NCBI GenBank assembly: GCA_965250195.1
Contig: OZ252295.1
Location: 930,001-994,000, forward strand
Reading direction: 5' to 3'
From: CAUZIR01 sp965250195
Lineage (GTDB): Bacteria > Chloroflexota > Dehalococcoidia > Lucifugimonadales > UBA2962
Length of the DNA stretch: 64,000 bases
Below the pieces are notes generated by a model. The model saw nothing but the letters and a program-made list of their open reading frames with translations, was not told the origin of the DNA and did not search any database. A program made the translations under genes and the position numbers. Below are positions 25,269 to 33,886 of the stretch, piece after piece (the first letter of the stretch is position 1; the number at the start of each line of letters is the position of its first letter).

Positions 25269-26474
25269 CTAAGGCGCCCACACCTCGACCTCGGTGGTCA
25301 CCCCCCGCTGGTCGCCGTCGGTGGAGTTGCCGCCGATGACGAGCACTCTGCCGTCGTCGAGCAACGTCATCGAGTGAGCGTAGCGCGTCTCGACCATGTT
25401 CGCCCCGACCGACCAGGTGTCGGTAGCCGGGTCGAAGATGTCTGAGGTCGCCACCTTGCCCACGCCCCCGGTGACCATGACGCGACCGTCGGCCAGCAGC
25501 ACCGCGGCGTGCTCGGCCCGCCACTCGGACAGCGGGTCGAGCGTCGTCCAGGCGTCGGCTGCCGGATTGTAGATTTCAGCAAGGGTCACTTTTCCCTTGC
25601 CCCCGGTAATGAGCACACGGCCGTCCTGAAGCACCGTGGCGGTGTGCGCCGAGTGGGCGACCTGAGTGGGTGCGGCCAGAGTCCATTCACCAGTGGCCGG
25701 GTCGTAGATTTCCGCCGTCTTTAGGTATGGAGACTCGCGTTTACCGCCGCCGACTACCAGCACGCGGCCATCGTTTAACAACGTGACGGTGTGCAAGGCG
25801 CGGGCCTCGGCCAGGGTGCCGGCAGCGGACCAGGTATCGGCCACCGGGTCGTATATCTCGGCTTCTGCCACCAACACTAAGTCGGCCTTTTCTCCAGCGA
25901 CGACCATGATCCGGCCGTCTTCGAACATCACCGAGCCGTGCCGCCATCGCTCGGTAGCCATGGGAGCGACCTCGGTCCAGGTATCTACGGCGACGTCGTA
26001 GACCTCGACGCTGGTGAGCGGCAACTGGCGCAGGGCCGAACCGCCGATGGTGATGACCCGGCCGTCCTGCAAGAGGTGGCCGGTGGGGGCCTCCCGCACG
26101 GTGGACAGGACTGCGGCGTCGGTCCACTCGCCGGTGGCGGGGTCGTAGATGGCGGTGTCCTCAATGGATGACGGCTTCCAGGCCGATGCACCACCCCGGC
26201 TCTTACCGGCGATGACCATGACGCGTCCGTCGGCCATCTTCACGGCGGCGTGGTAGCCGCGAGCGTCGGCCATTTTACCGGTGGAAGAGTACTTGCCGGG
26301 CCCGGCGGGCGTGGTGACCTTAGCAGTGTCGGTGTCGCCACCGGTGTCCCCTGCGACCTCACCACCGGAGGAGGGCGAGGGCGCGGCCGCGTCGCCCGCG
26401 CAAGCAGCGGCGAGGGTTAGAACGAGAGCCAGAATCAATAACGATGCGGGAAACGCGAACCTGCGCATATCCAC
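25269..26474 (-). CDS. Kelch-repeat lipoprotein
   Basis: 401 residues. A signal peptide with lipobox (LTLAAAC, Cys near residue 25) is followed by a Ser/Thr/Asp linker and about seven kelch repeats, each with a MADGRVMVIAG- or DGRVLVIGG-type strand and a downstream EIYDPATGEWT-type strand. This predicts an extracytoplasmic, membrane-anchored beta-propeller for binding; no catalytic residues are evident. A second lipoprotein of the same design lies at 30719. Confidence 0.85.
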   Translation of the reverse strand: MDMRRFAFPASLLILALVLTLAAACAGDAAAPSPSSGGEVAGDTGGDTDTAKVTTPAGPGKYSSTGKMADARGYHAAVKMADGRVMVIAGKSRGGASAWKPSSIEDTAIYDPATGEWTDAAVLSTVREAPTGHLLQDGRVITIGGSALRQLPLTSVEVYDVAVDTWTEVAPMATERWRHGSVMFEDGRIMVVAGEKADLVLVAEAEIYDPVADTWSAAGTLAEARALHTVTLLNDGRVLVVGGGKRESPYLKTAEIYDPATGEWTLAAPTQVAHSAHTATVLQDGRVLITGGKGKVTLAEIYNPAADAWTTLDPLSEWRAEHAAVLLADGRVMVTGGVGKVATSDIFDPATDTWSVGANMVETRYAHSMTLLDDGRVLVIGGNSTDGDQRGVTTEVEVWAP

Positions 26475-26693
26475 CTCCCAGTGCTGCCCACCCCTAATTA
26501 CCCGTACCGAGGGAGCATCTCATTTATCTTTTTGCCTTCAGACTTCGTGAGGGTGCGTAGTCTAACCCATCACCGTCGCAACCAGTCCGCGCCCGACCAA
26601 ACCGGGGCTGACGGGCAACACTGTGGTACGCTTTCGGCCAATTTTGGCGACACCGATTACGGCGACGCCAATTTCTCAGACTGGGAGGGACCG

Positions 26694-28337
26694 ATGGGCA
26701 CCGTTACCGGGAGTTACCTGATAGCACGCACCCTTAAAGAGGAGGGCGTGGAGGTGCTGTTCTATCTGATGGGCGGCCCCAATTTTGATCTCGTCATGGC
26801 CGCCCAGGACCTTGGTATCAAGACCGTGGACTTTCGGCATGAGCAGGCCGCAGCCTTCGCCGCCCACGCCTACGCCCGCGTCACCGGCAAGCCCGGCGTG
26901 TGCACGGCCGCGTCCGGTCCCGGGACTTTGAACCTGCTTACCGGCGCCTATACGGCGTCCATCGACTGCACTCCGATGGTCATCCTCGGCGGTGCCGGGC
27001 CGGTGCACGAGATCAGCCGGGGGGCGTTTCAAGAGGTGGACCAACTCGGCATTTTCGAGCCGCTGTGCAAGTACGTGCATCAGCCCACCCAAGCCGCACG
27101 CTATCCGGAGATCGTCAGCACGGCGTTCCGGCAAGCGACGTCCGGTCGGCCGGGAGTCGTCTACATCGACTGCGGTGCGGACGTGCTGTACGAAGAGGTG
27201 GAAGAAGACTCGGCCATTCGGCCCAGCCGCGCCGTCGCACATTCGAAACCGGCCGCCGACCCCGCTGCGATAGGCCAGGCGATCGACATGCTGGCCGGGG
27301 CCGAGCGCCCGATTGTTTTCGGCGGCGGGGGCGTGTTTTTCTCCGGCGGAGCGCCCGAATTCGAGCGGTTCGTGGACGCCACGTCTACGCCCTTTTACAC
27401 GGCGCCTATGTCCCGAGGCCTGGCTCCCGAAGACCACCCCTTGGCCTTCCCCGCGTCCCGCAGCACGGCCATAAGGGAGGCGGACGTTGTGCTGGTAGCC
27501 GGTACTCGCATGAACTGGATGATGCAGTACGGCCACCGCTTCGCCCGCGACGCCAAGATCATCCAGATCGACATCGACGCCGCCGAGATCGGCCACAACC
27601 GGGACTGCGAGCTGGGCATCGTCGCAGACGCGGGGCTGGCCCTGCGCCAACTCGCCGACGCCGCCGAAAAGCGCGGCGCCGATTTCGCCGGACGGCGGGA
27701 GTCGCCGTGGGTGGCCAAGCTCTCCGAGTACCAGGCCAACAAGGCCGCCCAAATGGACGCGCTGCTTACCTCGTCACAGACGCCGATTCACCCCCTGCGC
27801 CTGTGCAACGAGATCAACAATTTCCTTGATCGCGACGCCATCGTTTCGGTGGACGGTAACGAGATTCTCCACTTCGGCCGACAGTCGATCAACACCTGCG
27901 TGCCCGGCCACCGGCTCAACTCGGGCGTCACCGGGACCATGGGCGTCGGTTTGCCTTACGGCATCGGCGCCAAGCTGGCCAAGCCCGACAAGCAGGTGCT
28001 GGTGCTGCACGGCGACGGCTCTATGGGCATGAACGCGATGGAGCTAGACACGCTGGTGCGCTTCAATCTGCCTGTGGTGACCGTGATATCCAACAACGCG
28101 GGCTGGACTGTGCGCACGCCGTACTCGCGCAAGCCGGGCCGGGAGCTGGGCTTCACCGCCTACGACAAGATGGCACAGGCGCTGGGCTGCTACGGAGAAA
28201 AGGTGGAGGATCCGGACGACATCGCTCCGGCGCTGGGCCGTGCGTTCGACTCGGGCAAGCCCGCCGTGCTCAACGTAATCGTTGAACCCACGGCCGCCGG
28301 GGTCTCGGCCGCCTGGGGCGGCTCCCGCATGGAGTAA
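26694..28337 (+). CDS. Thiamine pyrophosphate enzyme (acetolactate synthase/benzoylformate decarboxylase-like)
   Basis: 547 residues from ATG 26694, which follows a GGGAGGGA ribosome-binding site; longer frames upstream have no similarity. The three-domain TPP plan is clear: N-terminal PYR domain with the activating Glu in DFRHEQAAAFAAHAYAR, a central Rossmann-like domain, and a C-terminal PP domain with GDGSMGMNAMELDTL and the metal Asn in ISNNAGWT. Possible activities include acetolactate synthase, oxalyl-CoA or 2-oxoacid decarboxylase; context does not decide. Confidence 0.87.
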   Translation: MGTVTGSYLIARTLKEEGVEVLFYLMGGPNFDLVMAAQDLGIKTVDFRHEQAAAFAAHAYARVTGKPGVCTAASGPGTLNLLTGAYTASIDCTPMVILGGAGPVHEISRGAFQEVDQLGIFEPLCKYVHQPTQAARYPEIVSTAFRQATSGRPGVVYIDCGADVLYEEVEEDSAIRPSRAVAHSKPAADPAAIGQAIDMLAGAERPIVFGGGGVFFSGGAPEFERFVDATSTPFYTAPMSRGLAPEDHPLAFPASRSTAIREADVVLVAGTRMNWMMQYGHRFARDAKIIQIDIDAAEIGHNRDCELGIVADAGLALRQLADAAEKRGADFAGRRESPWVAKLSEYQANKAAQMDALLTSSQTPIHPLRLCNEINNFLDRDAIVSVDGNEILHFGRQSINTCVPGHRLNSGVTGTMGVGLPYGIGAKLAKPDKQVLVLHGDGSMGMNAMELDTLVRFNLPVVTVISNNAGWTVRTPYSRKPGRELGFTAYDKMAQALGCYGEKVEDPDDIAPALGRAFDSGKPAVLNVIVEPTAAGVSAAWGGSRME

Positions 28338-28381
28338 GGGCTAGGAATCTAGCCCATCAGCTGCGGGGATCCTGACCCCGC
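28338..28381. terminator. Tandem hairpins between convergent genes
   Basis: GGGCTAG-GAAT-CTAGCCC (28338-28355) begins at the TPP gene stop, and GCGGGG/CCCCGC (28363-28381) follows. Both are perfect short hairpins between converging genes and could end transcription in either direction; no long T-run follows. Confidence 0.5.
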
Positions 28382-28424
28382 ACCCAGTCGGCGATGTTGT
28401 CGATTACCTGCTCCAGTTCACTGT

Positions 28425-28760
28425 TCAGCCCAGCAGATGGAGTTTTTGGGCGCGCCAACCTTGGTCCGAAGGGAACGTCGTCGTCATACGGACGAGCTCA
28501 GGGGCGCCATCAAACCAGTCTTCCACGGTGCTGCGCCACTTAAGGTAGTGAGGATACGTCTGGTGCGCCTCGAACGCGCTCTCGTCGGCGTAGACCTCGT
28601 ACAAATAGAAGCGGTCCGGGTTCGTCTCGTCGCGGCAGATATCGAAGCGGAAACACCCCGGCTCGTCCCCTACAGACCCTCGTGCATCACCAAAGCTGGC
28701 CTCGGTGAACCGGTCTCTGAACTCGCTTTTAACGTCAATGGTCACGAATATTGCGAACAT
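28425..28760 (-). CDS. Antibiotic biosynthesis monooxygenase (ABM)-domain protein
   Basis: 111 residues with the ferredoxin-like ABM/YgiN fold: FAIFVTIDVKSEFRDRF, then DEPGCFRFDICRDE, RFYLYEVYADESAFEAHQ and PHYLKWRSTVEDW. Members are cofactor-free monooxygenases of quinols or haem-degrading relatives. It diverges from apt with a 77-bp gap that carries a TATAAT. Substrate unknown. Confidence 0.82.
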   Translation of the reverse strand: MFAIFVTIDVKSEFRDRFTEASFGDARGSVGDEPGCFRFDICRDETNPDRFYLYEVYADESAFEAHQTYPHYLKWRSTVEDWFDGAPELVRMTTTFPSDQGWRAQKLHLLG

Positions 28761-28804
28761 GCCTCTCCTGTCTTGCGCAGATGATCGAGCACGAGCCGAG
28801 CGGC

Positions 28805-28827
28805 ATTATACGGGCCGCTGATATAAC
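28805..28827. promoter_or_regulatory. Divergent -10 elements for the ABM gene (-) and apt (+)
   Basis: On the minus strand TATAAT is at 28805-28810, giving a leader of about 38 nt for the ABM gene. On the plus strand TGATATAAC (hexamer 28822-28827) lies 10 bases before the apt ATG, so apt mRNA may be leaderless or nearly so. No -35 matches are clear. Confidence 0.4.
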
Positions 28828-28837
28828 ATTTCCCCCT

Positions 28838-29374
28838 ATGAATATCCAGGGGGAATTCGGGGGGGACATCGAGGGCCTGATACGCGATATCGCCGATTTC
28901 CCAGAGCCGGGTATCGTCTTTAAGGACATCACGCCCGTGCTGGCGAACCCGGCGGCGTTCGCAGCAGTCGTAGACCATTTCGTGGACCGCTACACCCGTC
29001 GCCCCGTAGACGCCATTGTGGGGGTCGATGCCCGCGGCTTCCTACTGGCGGCGCCTGTCGCGTACCGCCTGGGCCTCCCCCTCGTGCCGGTGCGCAAAGA
29101 AGGCAAGCTTCCGTTCACCACACACTCCGTGGCGTACGAGTTGGAGTACGGGCGCAACGTGGTCGAAATGCACACGGACGCCCTGACGGCCGGATACAGG
29201 GTGGCAATCCTGGACGACCTGCTCGCGACAGGAGGCACCCTGGCGGCCGCTGCTGAACTGGTGGAAAAGGGCGGCGGCGAGGTGGCCGAACTGGGGGTCG
29301 TCATCGAACTCGGCTCCCTGGGAGGACGAGGCGTATTGGGTGGACGGCCGGTGCATACGTTGATAACGGCCTGA
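28838..29374 (+). CDS. apt: Adenine phosphoribosyltransferase
   Basis: 178 residues from ATG 28838, which gives the Apt N-terminus (LIRDIADFPEPGIVFKDITP). The PRPP-binding motif VAILDDLLATGGTLAAAAEL and the GVDARGFLLAAPVA segment are intact. It salvages adenine to AMP. The frame is open to 28751, but the extra residues have no family match and the promoter-like element lies within them. Confidence 0.95.
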   Translation: MNIQGEFGGDIEGLIRDIADFPEPGIVFKDITPVLANPAAFAAVVDHFVDRYTRRPVDAIVGVDARGFLLAAPVAYRLGLPLVPVRKEGKLPFTTHSVAYELEYGRNVVEMHTDALTAGYRVAILDDLLATGGTLAAAAELVEKGGGEVAELGVVIELGSLGGRGVLGGRPVHTLITA

Positions 29375-29525
29375 TGGTCTCGAAATCGCAGCGCCCGGCT
29401 GTTGACATTCGAGAGGCCTCACTGTCACCATTTAGCACCTCTCAGACAAGCCTTGCATTCCCGATGTCGTCAAACCTGGGAAGCGCCGATCACAAAGAGT
29501 CGGCTGTAACGACGAGGAGAGAGTC

Positions 29526-30263
29526 ATGGCCGTAATTACGATGGGCGGACTGACAGGCAGTGGGGGCAGGCAGCTGGGCCAGATGGTGGCCGACCGCCTG
29601 GAGACCGATTACGTCGACCGGCTTATCCTCACCGGTGCCGCCAAAGAGGTTGGGGCGACCGTCGAAGCCTTGCTCGAAAGAGAGGCGCGTCCGCCCACCA
29701 GGGGCGAGCGAATCTCCCGCCTCATCCAGCGCATTTTGGAGCGCTCCGCCGTTAGCGGCGCGGGCGGAGACCCATACTTCGGACCGGGCACGGTAGCCTT
29801 TCTCACTCAAGAGTACGAGGACCTGCCCCAGCCCACCATTACCAAGGGCCACGAGGTGGAGGACGAAGCCTACCTTGAAGGTCTTCGTAGCGTTCTAAAG
29901 GACGTTGTTTCGTCCGGCAACGTGGTGATCGTCGGGCGCAGCGGCTCGGCCATTCTCAAAGACGATCCGCGAGTGTTACGTATCGGCGTCTTCGCCGAAT
30001 ACGAAGACCGCCTGGCCCGGATAATGGAGCGCGACGGCATTGGCCGGGACGAGGCCGCCCACCTGATCGCCGACAGGGACCGGGCCAGGGAGTACCACTT
30101 CAAGCGCTTTTTCGAGCTGGACAATCCCGAGGATGTTCACCAGTTCCACATTTGCATCAACACCAGTGAAATCGACTTCGAGTACGCCGCCGGCATGGTG
30201 ATCAGGGCCGCCGAGGGTCTGGCCACCGATCAACTGCGAGCCGGCGTCACGAGGGGGGTGTAG
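29526..30263 (+). CDS. Cytidylate kinase-like family protein
   Basis: 245 residues. The N-terminal P-loop reads GLTGSGGRQLGQMVADRL, the SGGR variant normal for this family and lacking the usual Walker A Lys. IVGRSGSAILKDDPRVLRIG follows in the middle, then RIMERDGIGRDEAAHLIADRDRAREYHFKRFF, split here from the lid region. It has an ATG 29526 with a GAGGAGAGAG site. Phosphoryl transfer to a nucleotide is expected; the substrate is not known. A perfect TTGACA lies at 29402-29407 upstream but without a matching -10. Confidence 0.75.
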   Translation: MAVITMGGLTGSGGRQLGQMVADRLETDYVDRLILTGAAKEVGATVEALLEREARPPTRGERISRLIQRILERSAVSGAGGDPYFGPGTVAFLTQEYEDLPQPTITKGHEVEDEAYLEGLRSVLKDVVSSGNVVIVGRSGSAILKDDPRVLRIGVFAEYEDRLARIMERDGIGRDEAAHLIADRDRAREYHFKRFFELDNPEDVHQFHICINTSEIDFEYAAGMVIRAAEGLATDQLRAGVTRGV

Positions 30264-30293
30264 CCACGCCGACCAGACGACAGAGGTACGCGC

Positions 30294-30704
30294 TTGCTTG
30301 ACGTGCCCCAACCACTGATCGACGACATGATCGCCCACGCCCGGGCCGAAGACCCGAACGAGTGCTGCGGAGTGATCGCCGGGGTGGACGGGGCCGCCGG
30401 GCGCGGGTATCGCATTACCAACACCGCCGCCAGTCCGTTCCGGTACCTGATGGACCCGCAGGAATTTTTCAACGCCGATAAGGACGCCGAGAGCCAGGAT
30501 ATGTCCCTGGTCGCCTTCTACCACTCGCACACCCACAGCACCCCGTACCCGTCTGACACCGACGTCAGGATGGCGCTGGAGAGCGGCTGGCTGGACCCTT
30601 ACTACATCCTCGTCTCCCTGGAGAACAAGGACGACCCGGAGGTTCGCCTCTACACCGTCACGCCCGAAGGCGAGATCATCGAGGCCGAGCTTCGGGTCGT
30701 GTGA
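30294..30704 (+). CDS. JAMM/MPN-domain (M67-family) metallopeptidase
   Basis: 136 residues. The JAMM zinc site is complete: Glu in NECCGVIAG and HSHTHSTPYPSDTD (HxH-x7-S-x2-D). Bacterial relatives (Mec, QbsD) clip residues after the Gly-Gly of ubiquitin-like sulfur carriers to expose the reactive C-terminus. The window also encodes a MoaD-like protein that ends Gly-Gly-Ala, a possible substrate. It starts at TTG 30294, 30 bases after the kinase-like gene. Confidence 0.88.
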   Translation: MLDVPQPLIDDMIAHARAEDPNECCGVIAGVDGAAGRGYRITNTAASPFRYLMDPQEFFNADKDAESQDMSLVAFYHSHTHSTPYPSDTDVRMALESGWLDPYYILVSLENKDDPEVRLYTVTPEGEIIEAELRVV

Positions 30705-30718
30705 CCCCGCCCCTGGCG

Positions 30719-32044
30719 CTAGTCGGGTACCCGGAAGCGGAGCGCGTAGTCCGGGAAGCTGACGAACCCGGAGGCCGTGCCTCCCCCCACTATCAAGACC
30801 GAATCATCTGACAGTAGAGCCACCGCCAGCAAGCTGCGCCCGTCCGGGAGCGACGCCGCTATCCGCCAGCTATCAGAGGACGGGTCGTAGACCTCTACGG
30901 CAGAGATAGCCAGGCCCACCAGGTCTTCGCCGCCCACCACCACCACCCGCCCGTCGCCGAGCGTGACGGAGGCGTGGCCCCGTCGCGGCCTCAGGTCGCC
31001 GGTCACCAGGTCCCAACTGTCCGTGACGGGGTCGTAGATCTCCGCGCTTGTTTCTGGACCAAGCAGGTTAGATGCACCAAGGTCAGACCCGCCGATCACT
31101 ATCACCCGTCCGTCCCGCAATAGCGACGCGGAGTGGCCGGAACGCGGTCGGACCAGGCTGGCCACGGTCGTCCATGAACCGTCGGAAGGGTCGTAGATCT
31201 CCGCGGACGCAAGGGCGGTCTCTCGCGTCTGCCCACCCACCATCAGCACTCTCCCATCCACGAGCTGGGTCGCCGTATGGAACTTGCGAATCTGAGACAT
31301 GGGCGCGACCTGGACCCAGACGTCTGCGTCCGGGTCGTACACCTCTGCGTCGGCGATGACGCTTACGCCGTCTGAACCGCCGGCGACGAGTACCCTGCCG
31401 TCCTGAAGCAGTACACCCCCGGCGCTCTGCCTGCCCGTTTCCATGTCGGCGACGTCCGACCACTCGCCCGTCTTTGGGTCATATACCTCCGCCGAGGTAA
31501 GGTCCTGCCTGCCCCTGAATGGCCGGTCCTGTGCCTCCTCGTCGCTCAACACCTCGCGCCCGGAGCCGCCGGCCACCAGCAATCGCCCGTCGGGGAGCCG
31601 TGCGGCCATGTGGAAGCTTCGCTCGAAGTGCATCGGCTCGGTCTTGAGCCACTCGGTGCTGCCGGCCGCCAGCAGTTCGGCCTCGATGGGGGCGTTGCGG
31701 GAGAAGCTCCGGCGCTCCTGGCCTCCCACCGCAATGACCGTTCCGTTACCCAGCACCGTCGCCGTCAGGCCCCAGCGACCTTGTGCCAGGTTGCCAGCGA
31801 GGGCAAACCCAGGGTCGAGGGTGATGTTCGGCTGGTCGCTAACTACGGTCGGCACCGGGGTCGGGGTCGGGGTGGGCACTGGCGTGCCGACCGGGACCAC
31901 CGTGAACTCCCAAACGGCCGTCGGCGTGGCATTGGCTCCCGCTCCGGCTGCCTGTGTGCATGCGAGCGCCCCAATTGCCGCAAGGGCCACGAGCAACGTA
32001 ACCGGCACAAAAAGGCGGGGCAGGGGAATCGCGGGGAACCGCAT
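30719..32044 (-). CDS. Kelch-repeat lipoprotein (paralogue of the gene at 25269)
   Basis: 441 residues. The signal peptide ends in a lipobox (AAIGALAC), followed by a Pro/Thr-rich linker (VPTPTPTPVPT) and about seven kelch repeats with DGRVLVAGGSDG- and AEVYDPDADVW-type strands. It is predicted to be anchored outside the membrane. Its ATG overlaps the stop of the phosphotriesterase-like gene at 32044, so it ends a four-gene coupled unit with three lactonase-like genes and may bind or present their substrate; that link is inference. Confidence 0.84.
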   Translation of the reverse strand: MRFPAIPLPRLFVPVTLLVALAAIGALACTQAAGAGANATPTAVWEFTVVPVGTPVPTPTPTPVPTVVSDQPNITLDPGFALAGNLAQGRWGLTATVLGNGTVIAVGGQERRSFSRNAPIEAELLAAGSTEWLKTEPMHFERSFHMAARLPDGRLLVAGGSGREVLSDEEAQDRPFRGRQDLTSAEVYDPKTGEWSDVADMETGRQSAGGVLLQDGRVLVAGGSDGVSVIADAEVYDPDADVWVQVAPMSQIRKFHTATQLVDGRVLMVGGQTRETALASAEIYDPSDGSWTTVASLVRPRSGHSASLLRDGRVIVIGGSDLGASNLLGPETSAEIYDPVTDSWDLVTGDLRPRRGHASVTLGDGRVVVVGGEDLVGLAISAVEVYDPSSDSWRIAASLPDGRSLLAVALLSDDSVLIVGGGTASGFVSFPDYALRFRVPD

Positions 32045-32979
32045 CAGGCCTCGCCCGTCAGGGCGCGGCGGGGATTGTCGACCATGATTTTCTCAAACTG
32101 TTTTTCTGTCAGACCGATTTCCTTTAGATACGGGTACAGGCGCTTGGAAATGAATTCGTAGCCCCCGCCTCCACTGGTAACATAGGCCGACTTCAGGCAA
32201 ACATCGTGGGCCAGGAGAAGGTGGTCTATATATCCAGCGTCAACGATCTTACGGATATTCCCCAGGTCGCGCTCCAGCAGATAGCGGTTGCCCTCCCCCA
32301 TGCCGTCGAATGAGATGAAGGCCCCACGTTTTGCGATCTCGGCATGGTACTCGTGCTCCGGGTAGTCGTGCGCATGGCCGACGACGACCCGTTTCGGATC
32401 GACTCCCTCCTCGGTCAGGATGTCTAGCTGCTCGAGGCCTACGGGCGCGAACAGGCCGTGGGTGGTTATGGTCAGCCCTGTCTCCAAGTGGGCGCGGGCG
32501 CCTGCCCGCAAAACCCGCTCTTCGACTGGCGACACCCAGGTCTCGTGCGCGCCCAACTCTCCAATGATCCCAGCGCGAACTCCGGTGCCGTCGATGCCTT
32601 CGGCAATGTCGCGAATCATCTCGTCAGCTACTTGATCAGTGGTCTCCCGATACAGGCGTGGTTCGTAAAACGGCTCCCTGTACCAGCCGCAGCCGAGGAC
32701 GATGTTCAACCCCGTTTCCAGCGCCATCTGACGTACGCCCAACGGGTTCTGCTCCAGCCCTTTGTTCGTCTGGTCGACCACGGTGCCGCCGCCGGCGTCT
32801 CGGTAGCGTTGCAGCTCCGTGCGCGCGGAGTCCGGGTCGTCCAAGACCCGATTGGTATCAAGGTAATCAGGCAGGATGGACAGGAACACGTGTTCGTGTA
32901 TCAGCGTGAACCCGAGCTCCTCGGGCCTCACCGGCCCGGTCACGGTCATCACTTCTGAGAGCATAGATGCGTTACTCAC
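32044..32979 (-). CDS. Phosphotriesterase-family hydrolase/lactonase, copy 1
   Basis: 311-residue TIM-barrel amidohydrolase. Metal ligands are visible: HEH (residues 28-30), bridging Glu in AGIIGELGAH, His in TITTHGLFAPVG, His in VVVGHAHDYPE and Asp in LLLAHDVC. Glu in place of the carboxylated Lys is typical of the PHP (phosphotriesterase homology protein) subgroup. The family includes lactonases and organophosphate hydrolases, so a natural lactone or ester substrate is likely. Its start overlaps the previous gene by 8 bases. Confidence 0.88.
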   Translation of the reverse strand: MSNASMLSEVMTVTGPVRPEELGFTLIHEHVFLSILPDYLDTNRVLDDPDSARTELQRYRDAGGGTVVDQTNKGLEQNPLGVRQMALETGLNIVLGCGWYREPFYEPRLYRETTDQVADEMIRDIAEGIDGTGVRAGIIGELGAHETWVSPVEERVLRAGARAHLETGLTITTHGLFAPVGLEQLDILTEEGVDPKRVVVGHAHDYPEHEYHAEIAKRGAFISFDGMGEGNRYLLERDLGNIRKIVDAGYIDHLLLAHDVCLKSAYVTSGGGGYEFISKRLYPYLKEIGLTEKQFEKIMVDNPRRALTGEA

Positions 32980-33886
32980 CGGCCAGCGCCCTTCGCGGGT
33001 TCTCTACTGTGACGTGCTCCCACGCCTGCTCCGACACCCCGGCCGCGATGACGCGCTCGCGAAGGCCGGTGACGGCGAACGAGTAGCCTTTTCCGCCATA
33101 AGCCGATAGGTGTTTTTTTGTGGAAACTCCAGTGGACACGAGAACGTGGTCGATCAGGCCCGCGTCCACCATGGTCCCGATCTGCCGGGCGTCGCGGTCC
33201 AGCAGGTCCCGGCTTCCCAGGGGAAAGGTGTTAAAGCAGGTGAACGGACCCCGGTTCGCGATGGCTTGGTGCAGGTCGCCATCGGCCACGCCGTTGACGT
33301 GGTCGACGATGACGCGCGTCATGTCGGCGCCCTCTTCGGCGAGTATGTCGAGCTGCTCCATTGCGGTGCTGGTGTGGGTGCCGGTGATCGCCAGCGCCAC
33401 CCCGGTCGCCCTCTGGGCGCGGGCGGCGGCCCGGTGCATGCGCTCCTCGCCCGGCGTCACCCAGCGGGCGTGGACGTTGATCTCGCCGATCAGACCGGCC
33501 CGCACGCCGGTTTCGTCGATGCCCTCGGCCAGGTCGGTGACCATGACCGCCGCCAATGCGTCGGCGTTGGTCCGGGGAAAATCGAGATCGTAAAAACGCT
33601 CCTTGAACCAGCCAGTGCCGGTGACGATGTTCAGCCTGGTTTTTTCGGACAGGCGCTTGAGCGCCAGCGGGTCGCGGTGCACACCGCGGCCGGTCTGGTC
33701 CACTACCGTCACCACCCCGGAGTCACCGGCCACGACCAGCTCGCGCTCGGCCACGACGGGATCATTTAGCAAATTGGCTCCCATCCAGTTGTCGAGCATG
33801 TGGTCGATAAAAACGTGCTCATGCGGCAACGTGGTGCCAAGGTCGGCGGCTTCGACAGGGCCGGTTACCGTCTGGATACTACTCAC
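32972..33886 (-). CDS. Phosphotriesterase-family protein, copy 2, lacking the catalytic Asp
   Basis: 304 residues in the same fold as its neighbours, with HEH (22-24), Glu in AGLIGEINVH, His in ITGTHTS and His in IVDHVNG kept. The strand-8 motif SHDVC of copies 1 and 3 is replaced by VSTGVSTKK, so the metal-binding and catalytic Asp is Gly253. A run of seven A bases follows this codon pair. The change removes the general base known for this family, so the protein may be inactive, have altered chemistry, or be a binding or regulatory subunit. It overlaps both neighbours by 8 bases. Confidence 0.86.
   Translation of the reverse strand: MSSIQTVTGPVEAADLGTTLPHEHVFIDHMLDNWMGANLLNDPVVAERELVVAGDSGVVTVVDQTGRGVHRDPLALKRLSEKTRLNIVTGTGWFKERFYDLDFPRTNADALAAVMVTDLAEGIDETGVRAGLIGEINVHARWVTPGEERMHRAAARAQRATGVALAITGTHTSTAMEQLDILAEEGADMTRVIVDHVNGVADGDLHQAIANRGPFTCFNTFPLGSRDLLDRDARQIGTMVDAGLIDHVLVSTGVSTKKHLSAYGGKGYSFAVTGLRERVIAAGVSEQAWEHVTVENPRRALAGE

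Noticed and set aside
29402..29430. Promoter with perfect TTGACA upstream of the cytidylate kinase-like gene
   Set aside because: No acceptable -10 element lies at 16-18 bp, so the match is probably chance.
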